A stretch of DNA of 64,000 nucleotides from Burkholderia sp. D-99. GTDB lineage: Bacteria; Pseudomonadota; Gammaproteobacteria; Burkholderiales; Burkholderiaceae. The notes under the pieces are model-generated. The model was not told the DNA's origin and did no database searches. It was given only the letters and a program-made list of their open reading frames with translations. The stretch is from positions 1 to 64,000 of the forward strand of contig NZ_JAAOXM010000015.1 of NCBI RefSeq assembly GCF_011605345.1. Direction: 5' to 3'. This document shows, piece after piece, positions 26,288 through 35,673 of this stretch. A program made the position numbers and the translations under genes. How positions within the stretch are numbered: the stretch's first letter is position 1; the number at the start of each line of letters is the position of its first letter.

Positions 26288-27673
26288 ATGAATGCGCCCC
26301 TCGATACCGCCATCGCCGTCGACGTCTACCGCCAGCGCCGTGAACGCGTGCTTGCCGCACTGCGTGCCGCCGGCGGCGGCGTCGCCATCGTTCCCACCGC
26401 GCCGGAACTGCTGCGCAACCGCGATACGACGTACCCGTACCGGTTCGACAGCTACTTCCACTACCTGACGGGCTTCACCGAGCCGGATGCCGTGCTCGTG
26501 CTGAACGCGGCCGCGCCGCACGGCGCGCCGGAGTCGATCCTGTTCTGCCGCGGCAAGAATGCCGACCGCGAGATCTGGGAAGGCTTCCATTACGGGCCCG
26601 AAGCCGCGCGCGACGCGTTCGGCTTCGACGCGGCGTTCGCGGTCGACGTGATCGATACCGAGATGCCGCGCCTGCTCGCCGACTCGGGCACCGTGCACTA
26701 CCGGTTCGGCGCATCGGCCGACTTCGAGCGCCAGCTCGCGGGCTGGATCGATGCGGTGCGCGCACTGGCACGCACGGGCGTCGCCGCGCCGGACGCGATG
26801 CTCGACCTCACGCCGCTCGTCGACGACATGCGGCTCGTGAAGGACGAGCACGAGCTGGCGATCATGATGCGCGCCGCGCACATTTCCGCGCTCGCACACC
26901 GCCGCGCGATGCAGGCGTGCCGCCCCGGCATGCGCGAATACGAACTCGAGGCCGAGCTGCTGTATGTGTTCCGCAAGCACGGTGCGCAATCGCCCGCGTA
27001 CGGCTCGATCGTCGCGGCCGGCGCGAATGCGTGCGTGCTGCACTACCCGGCCGGCAACGCAACCGCGAAGGACGGCGACCTGATCCTGATCGACGCCGCG
27101 TGCGAACTCGACGGCTACGCGTCGGACATCACGCGCACGTTCCCGGCCAACGGGCGCTTCTCGCCCGCGCAGCGCACGCTGTACGACATCGTGCTCGCCG
27201 CCCAGGAGGCCGCAATCGATGCGACGCGCGCCGGCGTGCCGTTCGAGGCGCCGCACGACGCCGCCGTGCGCGTGCTCGCGCAGGGGCTGCTCGACACCGG
27301 CATCATCCCGAAAACGCGCTTCTCGAACGTCGACGACGTGATCGCCGAGCGTGCGTACACGCGCTTCTACATGCACCGTACCGGCCACTGGATCGGCATG
27401 GACGTGCACGATTGCGGCGACTACCGCGAACGGCTCGCCGAGCGCGACGGCAACGGCGCGCTGCCGTGGCGCACGCTGAAGGCCGGCATGACGCTGACGG
27501 TCGAACCCGGCCTGTACGTGCGCGCAGCCGACGACGTGCCGCCCGAGTACTGGAACATCGGCATCCGTATCGAGGACGACGCGATCGTGCGCGAGCAGGG
27601 CTGCGAGCTGATCACGCGCGGCGTGCCCGTCGCGGCCGACGAGATCGAAGCGCTGATGCGCTCGCTCGCATGA
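26288..27673 (+). CDS. pepP: Xaa-Pro aminopeptidase (aminopeptidase P)
   Basis: Dimanganese peptidase of 461 residues that removes an N-terminal residue preceding proline. An N-terminal domain (about 10-180, YRQRRERVLAAL; YRFDSYFHYLTGF) and a pita-bread domain (about 185-455) are present. Metal ligands are visible: Asp in IDAACELDGYASD (two), His in GHWIGMDVHDCGDY, Glu in TVEPGLYV and Glu in IRIEDD. It is followed by ubiH 40 nt downstream, the order pepP-ubiH known from E. coli. Confidence 0.95.
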   Translation: MNAPLDTAIAVDVYRQRRERVLAALRAAGGGVAIVPTAPELLRNRDTTYPYRFDSYFHYLTGFTEPDAVLVLNAAAPHGAPESILFCRGKNADREIWEGFHYGPEAARDAFGFDAAFAVDVIDTEMPRLLADSGTVHYRFGASADFERQLAGWIDAVRALARTGVAAPDAMLDLTPLVDDMRLVKDEHELAIMMRAAHISALAHRRAMQACRPGMREYELEAELLYVFRKHGAQSPAYGSIVAAGANACVLHYPAGNATAKDGDLILIDAACELDGYASDITRTFPANGRFSPAQRTLYDIVLAAQEAAIDATRAGVPFEAPHDAAVRVLAQGLLDTGIIPKTRFSNVDDVIAERAYTRFYMHRTGHWIGMDVHDCGDYRERLAERDGNGALPWRTLKAGMTLTVEPGLYVRAADDVPPEYWNIGIRIEDDAIVREQGCELITRGVPVAADEIEALMRSLA

Positions 27674-27713
27674 CCGGCTGCCGCCGACCGTTACCTCCGT
27701 TTCACGAATCAAG

Positions 27714-28901
27714 ATGACGACCGCTTCCTCCCCGGCCACGCCGGACTACGACCTCGCCATCGTCGGCGCGGGCCCCGTCGGGCTCGCGATCGCCGGCTGG
27801 CTCGCGCGCCGCAGCGCCACGCAACACGCATCGATCGCGCTGATCGATGCGCGTGAACCGGCCGCGAGCGCAAACGATCCGCGCGCAATCGCCGTATCGC
27901 ACGGCAGCCGCGTGTTGCTCGACACACTCGCGTGGCCCTCCGACGCGACACCGATCGAACATATCCACGTATCGCAGCGCGGCCATTTCGGCCGCACGCT
28001 GATCGACCGCGACGAGCACGACGTCGCCGCGCTCGGCTATGTCGTGCGCTACGGCTCGCTCGTGCAGGCGCTCGCGGGCGCCGTGCGCGGCACCCGCGTC
28101 GACTGGCTCACGTCGACCACCTCGCGCGCGCCGCAGCAGGATGCCGACGGCGTCACGCTGACGCTCGATGGCCCGCAAGGCGAACGCACGCTGCGCGCAC
28201 GCATCGTCATCAATGCCGAAGGCGGGCTGTTCCACGAACAGCAGGACGATGCGGCCAAGCATCGCCGCGACTACGGACAGACCGCGCTCGTCGGCACGGT
28301 CACGGTATCGGCGCCGCGCCCGAACGTCGCATGGGAACGCTTCACGCACGAAGGCCCGCTCGCACTGCTGCCGCTCGGCGGGCCGCGCCAGGCCGAGTAC
28401 GCGCTCGTCTGGTGCTGCACGCCCGACGAAGCGGCGCGCCGCGCCGCGCTGCCGGACGACGCGTTCCTGCGCGAGCTCGGCAGCGCATTCGGCGAACGCA
28501 TGGGCGACTTCGTCGCGATCGCGGGCCGCGCGTCTTTCCCGCTCGGCCTGAATGCCGCGCAGACGCTCGTCAACGGCCGCGTCGCGATCGTCGGCAATGC
28601 CGCGCAAACCCTGCACCCCGTCGCGGGCCAGGGGCTCAACCTCGGGCTGCGCGATGCGCACACGCTCGTCGACACGCTGTCCGCGCAAGGCTTCGAAGCG
28701 ACCGCGCTCGCCACCTTCAACGCGCGCCGCGCACTCGACCGGCGCTTCACGATCGGCGCGACCGACACGCTGGCACGCCTCTTCACGATCGACTCGGGCC
28801 CGCTCCCGCTGCTGCGCGGCGCCGCGCTCACCGCGCTCGAGTTCGTTCCACCGCTCAAGAAGGCGATCGCGCGCCAGATGATGTTCGGCCAGCGCAACTG
28901 A
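27714..28901 (+). CDS. ubiH: UbiH/UbiF family FAD-dependent ubiquinone hydroxylase
   Basis: Flavin monooxygenase of ubiquinone synthesis (395 residues), hydroxylating the quinone ring at the membrane. Features: ADP-binding GAGPVGLAIAGWL (about 17-29), DEH region, and the second FAD motif GNAAQTLHPVAGQGLNLGLRD (about 294-314). The pepP-ubiH neighbourhood favours UbiH over UbiF or UbiI; ring-position specificity is not certain. Confidence 0.9.
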   Translation: MTTASSPATPDYDLAIVGAGPVGLAIAGWLARRSATQHASIALIDAREPAASANDPRAIAVSHGSRVLLDTLAWPSDATPIEHIHVSQRGHFGRTLIDRDEHDVAALGYVVRYGSLVQALAGAVRGTRVDWLTSTTSRAPQQDADGVTLTLDGPQGERTLRARIVINAEGGLFHEQQDDAAKHRRDYGQTALVGTVTVSAPRPNVAWERFTHEGPLALLPLGGPRQAEYALVWCCTPDEAARRAALPDDAFLRELGSAFGERMGDFVAIAGRASFPLGLNAAQTLVNGRVAIVGNAAQTLHPVAGQGLNLGLRDAHTLVDTLSAQGFEATALATFNARRALDRRFTIGATDTLARLFTIDSGPLPLLRGAALTALEFVPPLKKAIARQMMFGQRN

Positions 28902-28963
28902 CGCGCGGCGCGCACAGTCGCGCCGCTCAAACCGGGTCAAATCGGCGGGGCATGGGAATACGG

Positions 28964-28969
28964 TAAAAT
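28964..28969 (+). promoter_or_regulatory. putative -10 box TAAAAT for dusB-fis
   Basis: TAAAAT in the context GGTAAAATG, the same context as before the Nudix gene (20618) and purB (59148). The ATG at 29026 is 56 nt downstream. The -35 is weak. Confidence 0.45.
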
Positions 28970-29025
28970 GCGCGTTTCCGTCTGCCCTTTCCCTGCCCGC
29001 GCCCGTCGCGGGCGGTGCCATTGCG

Positions 29026-30093
29026 ATGCCCGTTATCGGCCCTCACGTATTGCGTAACAACCTGTTCGTCGCCCCGATGGCCGGCGTGACGGATCGACCG
29101 TTCCGCCAGCTCTGCAAGCGGATGGGGGCCGGTTACGCCGTGTCCGAGATGGTCGCGTCCAACGCGCAGCTGTGGAAAAGCGCGAAGACGATGCGGCGCG
29201 CGAACCACGAAGGCGAGGTGGAGCCGATCGCGGTCCAGATCGCGGGCGCCGATCCGGCGATGATGGCCGAAGCGGCCCGCTACAACGTCGACAACGGCGC
29301 GCAGATCATCGACATCAACATGGGCTGCCCGGCGAAGAAGGTCTGCAACGTCGCGGCCGGCTCCGCGCTGCTGCAGAACGAGCCGCTCGTGCAGCGCATC
29401 GTCGAGGCGGTCGTCGCGGCGGTCGGCACGGGGCCCGATGCGGTGCCCGTCACGCTGAAGATCCGCACGGGCTGGGATCGCGAGCACAAGAACGCGATCA
29501 CGGTCGCGCGCCTGGCCGAAGCCGCCGGCATTTCGATGCTCACCGTGCACGGCCGCACGCGCGCCGACCTGTACCGCGGCGACGCCGAATACGAAACCAT
29601 CGCGGCCGTGAAGGCGGCGGTGCGGATTCCGGTGGTCGCGAACGGCGACATCACGTCGCCCGCGAAGGCGAAGGCCGTGCTCGACGCAACCGGCGCCGAT
29701 GCACTGATGATCGGTCGTGCCGCGCAAGGTCGGCCGTGGCTGTTCCGCGAAATCGATCATTTCCTGCAAACCGGCGAGCTGCTGCCCCCGCCGTTGATCG
29801 ACGAGATCCAGCACGTGATGAACGAACACCTGGAAGACCACTACGCCTTCTATGGTGAATTCACGGGAGTCCGTACTGCGCGCAAGCACATCGGCTGGTA
29901 CACTCGCGGCCTTTCCGGTGCCAACGGGTTCCGGCACAGGATGAACACGCTCGATTCCTCCCGCGAGCAGCTCGCCGCCGTCAATGCATTCTTCGAGGCG
30001 CAAAAGGCGCTGTCGGACCACCTCGTCTACGTCGATGACGAAGAGGAAAACGGCCAGGGCGAGTCGGACGACCATAACCAGTTAGCAGCATGA
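29026..30093 (+). CDS. dusB: tRNA-dihydrouridine synthase B
   Basis: FMN enzyme of 355 residues that reduces specific uridines in the tRNA D-loop using NADPH. TIM barrel motifs: APMAGVTDRPFRQLC, INMGCPAKKVCN with the catalytic Cys, VHGRTR, and NGDITSPAKA for FMN phosphate. Its stop overlaps the fis start by ATGA; the dusB-fis operon is conserved in proteobacteria. Confidence 0.96.
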   Translation: MPVIGPHVLRNNLFVAPMAGVTDRPFRQLCKRMGAGYAVSEMVASNAQLWKSAKTMRRANHEGEVEPIAVQIAGADPAMMAEAARYNVDNGAQIIDINMGCPAKKVCNVAAGSALLQNEPLVQRIVEAVVAAVGTGPDAVPVTLKIRTGWDREHKNAITVARLAEAAGISMLTVHGRTRADLYRGDAEYETIAAVKAAVRIPVVANGDITSPAKAKAVLDATGADALMIGRAAQGRPWLFREIDHFLQTGELLPPPLIDEIQHVMNEHLEDHYAFYGEFTGVRTARKHIGWYTRGLSGANGFRHRMNTLDSSREQLAAVNAFFEAQKALSDHLVYVDDEEENGQGESDDHNQLAA

Positions 30094-30323
30094 GCAAGCA
30101 CAACATCGAACAATGTGTCCGCGAGAGCCTGGACGTGTATTTCCGGGATCTAGACGGCTCCAATCCGCACGACGTCTATGAAATGGTGATGTCCTGCGTC
30201 GAAAAGCCGATGCTCGAGGTCGTGCTCGTACAGGCAGGCGGCAACCAGTCGCTCGCCGCGGAGTACCTCGGCATCAATCGCAATACGCTGCGCAAGAAGC
30301 TGCAGCAGCACGGCCTGCTGTAG
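30090..30323 (+). CDS. fis: Fis family nucleoid-associated regulator
   Basis: A 77-residue Fis protein: a C-terminal HTH (GGNQSLAAEYLGINRNTLRKKLQQHGLL, about 50-77) preceded by the dimerisation helices. E. coli Fis has 98 residues; the short beta-proteobacterial form lacks most of the N-terminal arm used for DNA-invertase stimulation. It should bend DNA and modulate rRNA and growth genes. Coupled to dusB; purH follows 44 nt later. Confidence 0.93.
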   Translation: MSKHNIEQCVRESLDVYFRDLDGSNPHDVYEMVMSCVEKPMLEVVLVQAGGNQSLAAEYLGINRNTLRKKLQQHGLL

Positions 30324-30367
30324 GCGGCCGTCCCGTCCCCGTTTCCCTGGCTATTGGTGGTTCCATC

Positions 30368-31933
30368 ATGATCAAGCAAGCGCTCATTTCCGTTTCCGAC
30401 AAGACCGGCATCGTCGACTTCGCGAAGTCGCTGTCCGACCTCGGCGTCAAGCTGCTGTCGACGGGCGGCACCGCGAAACTGCTCGCCGACGCCGGCCTGC
30501 CCGTTACCGAAGTGGCCGATTACACGGGCTTCCCGGAAATGCTCGATGGGCGCGTGAAGACGCTCCACCCGAAGGTGCACGGCGGCATCCTGGCCCGCCG
30601 CGACCTGCCCGAGCACATGCAGGCGCTGGAACAGCACGGCATCCCGACGATCGACCTGCTCGTCGTGAACCTGTACCCGTTCGTCGCGACGATCGCGAAG
30701 GACGACTGCACGCTCGCCGACGCGATCGAGAACATCGACATCGGCGGCCCGACGATGCTGCGCTCGGCCGCGAAGAACCACCGCGACGTGACGGTGGTCG
30801 TCGATCCGGCCGACTACGCGGTCGTGCTCGATGAAATGAAGACGAACGGCAATGCGGTGGGTTACGCGACCAACTTCCGCCTCGCGACGAAGGTGTTCGC
30901 ACACACCGCGCAATACGACGGCGCGATCACGAACTACCTGACGAGCCTGACCGACGAGCTGAAGCACGCATCGCGCAGCGCGTACCCGGCCACGCTGAAC
31001 ATGGCGTTCGACAAGGTGCAGGACCTGCGCTACGGCGAGAACCCGCACCAGAGCGCCGCGTTCTACCGCGACCTCGCGACGCCGGCCGGCGCGCTGGCAA
31101 ACTACCGCCAGCTGCAGGGCAAGGAACTGTCGTACAACAACATCGCGGATTCCGACGCGGCATGGGAATGCGTGAAGACGTTCGACGCGCCGGCCTGCGT
31201 GATCATCAAGCATGCGAACCCGTGCGGCGTCGCGGTCGGCAACGATTCGGCCGACGCGTACGCGAAGGCGTTCCAGACGGATCCGACGTCGGCCTTCGGC
31301 GGCATCATCGCGTTCAACCGCGAAGTCGACGAAGCGGCCGCGCAAGCGGTGGCGAAGCAGTTCGTCGAAGTGCTGATCGCACCGTCGTTCTCCGACGCCG
31401 CGAAGCAGGTGTTCGCCGCGAAGCAGAACGTGCGCCTGCTCGAGATCGCACTGGGCGACGGCCATAACGCATTCGACCTGAAGCGCGTGGGCGGCGGCCT
31501 GCTCGTGCAGTCGCTCGATTCGAAGAACGTGCAACCGAGCGAGCTGCGCGTCGTCACGAAGCGCCAGCCGACCGCGAAGGAAATGGACGACCTGCTGTTC
31601 GCGTGGCGCGTCGCGAAGTACGTGAAGTCGAACGCGATCGTGTTCTGCGGCAACGGCATGACGCTCGGCGTCGGCGCAGGCCAGATGAGCCGCGTCGATT
31701 CCGCGCGCATCGCGAGCATCAAGGCGCAGAACGCGGGCCTCACGCTGGCCGGTTCGGCCGTCGCGTCGGATGCGTTCTTCCCGTTCCGTGACGGCCTCGA
31801 CGTCGTCGTGGCAGCCGGCGCGACCTGCGTGATCCATCCGGGCGGCTCGATGCGCGACGACGAAGTGATCGCGGCAGCCGACGAGCACGGCATCGCGATG
31901 ATCCTGACGGGCGTGCGCCACTTCCGTCACTGA
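30368..31933 (+). CDS. purH: bifunctional AICAR transformylase / IMP cyclohydrolase
   Basis: Last two steps of IMP synthesis (521 residues). The N-terminal MGS-like cyclohydrolase domain (about 1-200; LLSTGGTAKLL, GGPTMLRSAAKNH) is followed by the AICAR transformylase domain with KHANPCGVA (about 278-286) and DAFFPFRDGLD. Length matches the family. It follows fis closely and may be partly co-transcribed. A strong intrinsic terminator follows the stop. Confidence 0.97.
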   Translation: MIKQALISVSDKTGIVDFAKSLSDLGVKLLSTGGTAKLLADAGLPVTEVADYTGFPEMLDGRVKTLHPKVHGGILARRDLPEHMQALEQHGIPTIDLLVVNLYPFVATIAKDDCTLADAIENIDIGGPTMLRSAAKNHRDVTVVVDPADYAVVLDEMKTNGNAVGYATNFRLATKVFAHTAQYDGAITNYLTSLTDELKHASRSAYPATLNMAFDKVQDLRYGENPHQSAAFYRDLATPAGALANYRQLQGKELSYNNIADSDAAWECVKTFDAPACVIIKHANPCGVAVGNDSADAYAKAFQTDPTSAFGGIIAFNREVDEAAAQAVAKQFVEVLIAPSFSDAAKQVFAAKQNVRLLEIALGDGHNAFDLKRVGGGLLVQSLDSKNVQPSELRVVTKRQPTAKEMDDLLFAWRVAKYVKSNAIVFCGNGMTLGVGAGQMSRVDSARIASIKAQNAGLTLAGSAVASDAFFPFRDGLDVVVAAGATCVIHPGGSMRDDEVIAAADEHGIAMILTGVRHFRH

Positions 31934-31964
31934 TCGCATGCGGCCCGCGCGGCCGCGGCACGAC

Positions 31965-31996
31965 AACCCGGCGGCGTCGCACCCGCCGGGTTTTTT
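31965..31996 (+). terminator. intrinsic terminator of purH
   Basis: Arms AACCCGGCGG (31965-31974) and CCGCCGGGTT (31983-31992) with an 8-nt loop, followed by six T. Confidence 0.9.
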
Positions 31997-32084
31997 ATTG
32001 CGCGACGCCCTCGTACGCGAACGTGCGGCCGGCGCACCGCACCATTCGTTGTAGTATCGCTGCATCAGGTTTCTCTCCTCACTC

Positions 32085-32627
32085 ATGCGAATTCTCGGCA
32101 TCGACCCCGGCCTGCGCGTCACCGGCTTCGGCATCATCGACGTCAGCGGCCACCGGCTCGCCTATGTCGCGAGCGGCGTGATCCGCACGCCGACCGCCGA
32201 CCTGGCCACCCGGCTCGGCACGATCTTCCAGGGCGTCTCGACCATCGTGCGCGAGCACGCACCCGATCAAGCCGCGATCGAAAAGGTATTCGTCAACGTG
32301 AACCCGCAGTCGACGCTGCTGCTCGGCCAGGCGCGCGGCGCCGCGATCTGCGGCCTCGTCGCGGGCGGCCTGCCCGTCGCCGAATACACGGCGCTGCAGC
32401 TCAAGCAGGCGGTGGTCGGCTACGGCCGCGCGACCAAGACGCAGATGCAGGAAATGGTCACGCGGCTGCTCAATCTCTCCGGCCAACCGGGCTCCGACGC
32501 GGCCGACGCGCTCGGCATGGCGATCTGCCACGCGCACGGCGGCAACACGCTCAGCACGCTCGGCGGCCTCGCGCCCGCGCTCGCGAAGAAAGGGCTGCGC
32601 GTGCGGCGCGGGCGGCTGGTCGGCTGA
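32085..32627 (+). CDS. ruvC: Holliday junction resolvase RuvC
   Basis: A 180-residue endonuclease that cuts four-way junctions symmetrically. Acidic catalytic residues: Asp7 in LGIDPGLRVTG, Glu in AAIEKVFVN (about 66), and Asp residues in GSDAADALGMAICH (about 138-141). First gene of the ruvC-ruvA-ruvB group, with gaps of 164 and 108 nt, so ruvA and ruvB may have their own promoters (TACACT at 32757, TACAAT at 33470). Confidence 0.96.
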   Translation: MRILGIDPGLRVTGFGIIDVSGHRLAYVASGVIRTPTADLATRLGTIFQGVSTIVREHAPDQAAIEKVFVNVNPQSTLLLGQARGAAICGLVAGGLPVAEYTALQLKQAVVGYGRATKTQMQEMVTRLLNLSGQPGSDAADALGMAICHAHGGNTLSTLGGLAPALAKKGLRVRRGRLVG

Positions 32628-32791
32628 CACCGCGCGTGCCGGTGTGCGGTGCACCGCATCGGGCGTGTTGACCGATTCGACCGCACGCGGCACGCCCACC
32701 ACAGCCATTGCCCCGGCCTGACGGCCGATCCCGTCGGCATTGCGCCGCACGTGCGCTACACTCGCGCTTTATTCCTCGCATCCCGTCCTCC

Positions 32792-33373
32792 ATGATCGGT
32801 CGCATCGCCGGCATCCTGCTCGAAAAGAACCCGCCTCATCTGCTCGTCGACTGCAACGGCGTCGGCTACGAAATCGACGTGCCGATGAGCACCTTCTACA
32901 ACCTGCCGCAAACGAGTGAACGCGTCGTGCTGCTCACGCAGCAGATCGTCCGCGAGGACGCGCACCTGCTGTACGGCTTCCTCACGCCGCAGGAGCGCAC
33001 GACCTTCCGCGAGCTGCTGAAGATCACCGGCATCGGCGCGCGCATGGCGCTCGCCGTGCTGTCCGGCATGAGCGTGCAGGAACTCGCGCAGGCCGTGACG
33101 ATGCAGGACGCCGCGCGCCTCACGCGCCTGCCCGGCATCGGCAAGAAGACGGCCGAACGCCTGCTGCTCGAACTGAAGGGCAAACTCGGCGCCGATCTCG
33201 GTGCGCTCGCCGGCGCCGCGTCGCCGTCCGACCACGCGACCGACATCCTCAACGCGCTGCTTGCGCTCGGCTATTCCGAAAAGGAAGGCCTTGCCGCGAT
33301 CAAGAACGTGCCGGCCGGCACCGGTGTATCCGAAGGCATCAAGCTCGCGCTGAAGGCGTTGTCGAAGGTGTAA
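32792..33373 (+). CDS. ruvA: Holliday junction branch migration protein RuvA
   Basis: A 193-residue junction-binding subunit: OB-fold (MIGRIAGILLEKNPPHLLVDCNGVGYEIDVP, 1-60s), tandem helix-hairpin-helix (ITGIGARMALAVLSG; LPGIGKKTAERLLLELKG) and a C-terminal RuvB-contacting domain (about 145-193). ATG 32792 fixes the OB-fold start. Works with RuvB and RuvC. Confidence 0.96.
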   Translation: MIGRIAGILLEKNPPHLLVDCNGVGYEIDVPMSTFYNLPQTSERVVLLTQQIVREDAHLLYGFLTPQERTTFRELLKITGIGARMALAVLSGMSVQELAQAVTMQDAARLTRLPGIGKKTAERLLLELKGKLGADLGALAGAASPSDHATDILNALLALGYSEKEGLAAIKNVPAGTGVSEGIKLALKALSKV

Positions 33374-33469
33374 CGCGCGTTCAATCCGGCTGTTGAAACC
33401 AGTGTCGCGCGGCGCCGCACCGCGCGCCAGTCGGCCGTTCGGCCAGGTGGGCCGGAACGCGTCGCGCGG

Positions 33470-33475
33470 TACAAT
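33470..33475 (+). promoter_or_regulatory. -10 box TACAAT six bases before the ruvB start codon
   Basis: TACAAT ends 6 nt before the ATG at 33482, with no Shine-Dalgarno between, so a transcript from here would be leaderless. The -35 is not recognisable. Confidence 0.5.
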
Positions 33476-33481
33476 GGCCGC

Positions 33482-34552
33482 ATGATTGAAACCGACAAAC
33501 TCGCCACCGAGCAGCGGATCATCGCCGCCACGCCCACCTCGTCGCACGAGGAGGTGTTCGAACGTGCGCTGCGGCCGCGCCAGCTCGACGACTACGTCGG
33601 CCAGGAAAAGGTGCGCGGCCAGCTCGAGATCTTCATCGAAGCCGCCAAGCGCCGCTCCGAACCGCTCGACCACGTGCTGCTGTTCGGGCCGCCGGGCCTC
33701 GGCAAGACGACACTCGCGCACATCATCGCGCGGGAGATGGGCGTGAACCTGCGCCAGACATCGGGCCCCGTGCTCGAACGCGCGGGCGATCTCGCCGCGC
33801 TGCTGACGAACCTCGAGGCGAACGACGTGCTGTTCATCGACGAAATTCACCGGCTGTCGCCGGTCGTCGAGGAAATCCTGTATCCGGCACTCGAGGATTA
33901 CCAGATCGACATCATGATCGGCGAAGGCCCGGCCGCGCGCAGCGTGAAGCTCGACCTGCAGCCGTTCACGCTGGTCGGCGCCACCACCCGCGCCGGGATG
34001 CTGACCAACCCGCTGCGCGATCGTTTCGGGATCGTCGCGCGCCTGGAGTTCTACGACGCCGAGCAGTTGTCGCGCATCGTGCGGCGCTCGGCGTCGTTGC
34101 TGAACGCGCAGATCGATCCGAACGGTGCGCTGGAAATCGCGAAGCGCGCGCGCGGCACGCCGCGGATTGCAAACCGGCTGCTGCGCCGCGTGCGCGACTT
34201 CGCGGAAGTGAAGGCCGATGGCCAGATCACCGCGGCCGTCGCCGATGCCGCGCTCGCGATGCTCGACGTCGATCCGGTCGGCTTCGACCTGATGGACCGC
34301 AAGCTGCTCGAGGCGATCCTGTACAAGTTCGACGGCGGCCCGGTCGGTATCGACAACCTCGCGGCGGCGATCGGCGAAGAGCGCGACACGATCGAGGACG
34401 TACTCGAACCGTACCTGATCCAGCAGGGCTTCCTGCAGCGCACGCCGCGCGGGCGCGTCGCGACGCTGCTCACGTATCGCCACTTCGGGCTTTCCGTGCC
34501 CGACACCGGCCGCACCGAACGCGGCGAGTGGGATACCCCCGACGGGAAGTAA
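33482..34552 (+). CDS. ruvB: Holliday junction branch migration ATPase RuvB
   Basis: AAA+ hexameric motor of 356 residues. Walker A GPPGLGKT (69-76), Walker B DEIH (120-123), sensor region GATTRAGMLTNPLRDRFG (about 166-183) with the arginine finger, and a C-terminal winged helix (about 265-340) for DNA. Drives branch migration with RuvA. Confidence 0.97.
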   Translation: MIETDKLATEQRIIAATPTSSHEEVFERALRPRQLDDYVGQEKVRGQLEIFIEAAKRRSEPLDHVLLFGPPGLGKTTLAHIIAREMGVNLRQTSGPVLERAGDLAALLTNLEANDVLFIDEIHRLSPVVEEILYPALEDYQIDIMIGEGPAARSVKLDLQPFTLVGATTRAGMLTNPLRDRFGIVARLEFYDAEQLSRIVRRSASLLNAQIDPNGALEIAKRARGTPRIANRLLRRVRDFAEVKADGQITAAVADAALAMLDVDPVGFDLMDRKLLEAILYKFDGGPVGIDNLAAAIGEERDTIEDVLEPYLIQQGFLQRTPRGRVATLLTYRHFGLSVPDTGRTERGEWDTPDGK

Positions 34553-34576
34553 CCCGTCGCCCGAGCCGCACCCGCC

Positions 34577-35530
34577 ATGACGACGCCGCCCAGCCGCCAC
34601 CCCGCCGCACCCGCACCGGGCCCGCGCTGGGCCGAGCCGATCCGCAAGCGGCTCGTGGCCGGCGTCACGCACCTGACGGCGGGCGGCGGCGGCCCGTCGC
34701 TCGACCTCTCCTCTCCGCCGGGAGACCCGGGGCTGTTCGGCCCCGACGCCGTCTGCTGGCGCGTGCATGCCGACTTCACGTCGATGATGACGGGCGGCAT
34801 CGCCGCGCTGCTGCTGCAGGCGCTCCATCCGCTCGCCCTCGCGGGCGTCTGGGATCACTCGTCGTTCCGCACCGACATCCTGGGCCGCTTGCGGCGCACC
34901 GCCACGTTCATCACCGGTACGACGTTCGGTAGTCGCGCGGACGCACTCGCGCTGATCGAGCGCGTGAAATCGATCCACGCGCACATATCGGGCACCGCGC
35001 CGGACGGCCGGCCGTACCGCGCCGACGATCCGGCGTTGCTGACCTGGGTGCATGTCGCGGAAGTGTCGAGTTTCCTCGCCGCGCATCTGCGCTACGTGAA
35101 TCCGGCCCTGCCGGGCGAGTTGCAGGACCGCTACTACGCCGAAACCGCATTGATCGCCGAACTGCTCGGCGCACACGAGGTTCCCCGTTCGCGTGCCGAG
35201 GTGGCCGCGTATCTCGCGCGCATGCAGCCCGAACTCGAGGCCGGGCCGCGTACCTTCGACGTGATGTCCATCCTGCTGAACGTGCCGGTCGCGAAGCCCG
35301 CGCTGCGGCCGGCCGCGTCGCTGGTGATGCATGCCGGGATCGACCTGCTGCCCCCGTGGGCGCAGCGCATGCTCGGTGTGTCGGCGTTCGCGCCGCTGCG
35401 ACGCGCGGTGGTCCGGCCCGGAATATGGGTCGTCGCACCCGTGCTGCGCTGGGCGCTCGTAAACGGCGCGTCAAAGCGTGCGCGCCGCCGCGCCACGGCA
35501 ACACCGCCCGACGGCACTCCGCCAGCCTGA
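34577..35530 (+). CDS. oxygenase MpaB family protein (DUF2236)
   Basis: A 317-residue protein of the MpaB/latex-clearing-protein-like heme family. Conserved region: LLLQALHPLALAGVWDHSSFRTDILGRLRRT (about 75-105), with His in HPLALAGVWDHS as the likely heme-region residue, and THVAEV-like WVHVAEVSSFLAAHLRY (about 155-172). Members are heme-b oxygenases acting on polyisoprenoids or prenyl chains; the substrate here is unknown. It follows ruvB by 24 nt but is functionally unrelated. Confidence 0.78.
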   Translation: MTTPPSRHPAAPAPGPRWAEPIRKRLVAGVTHLTAGGGGPSLDLSSPPGDPGLFGPDAVCWRVHADFTSMMTGGIAALLLQALHPLALAGVWDHSSFRTDILGRLRRTATFITGTTFGSRADALALIERVKSIHAHISGTAPDGRPYRADDPALLTWVHVAEVSSFLAAHLRYVNPALPGELQDRYYAETALIAELLGAHEVPRSRAEVAAYLARMQPELEAGPRTFDVMSILLNVPVAKPALRPAASLVMHAGIDLLPPWAQRMLGVSAFAPLRRAVVRPGIWVVAPVLRWALVNGASKRARRRATATPPDGTPPA

Positions 35531-35673
35531 CGATTCGCTTCCTCCTATCATTTCAATTTACTGTCAAATACCTGTGACAAGCTGACGGGCTTGCACCCGC
35601 GCACGGTCGCATGCGCCGTACGTCCCGCCTGCCCGTGACCCGCGCGGTGTCCCGCCAACCCGACCGACACCCG

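Noticed and set aside
35611..35673. Upstream in-frame ATG for the ParB-like lipoprotein
   Set aside because: It would place 21 Arg/Pro-rich residues before a complete lipoprotein signal; the ATG at 35674 fits better.
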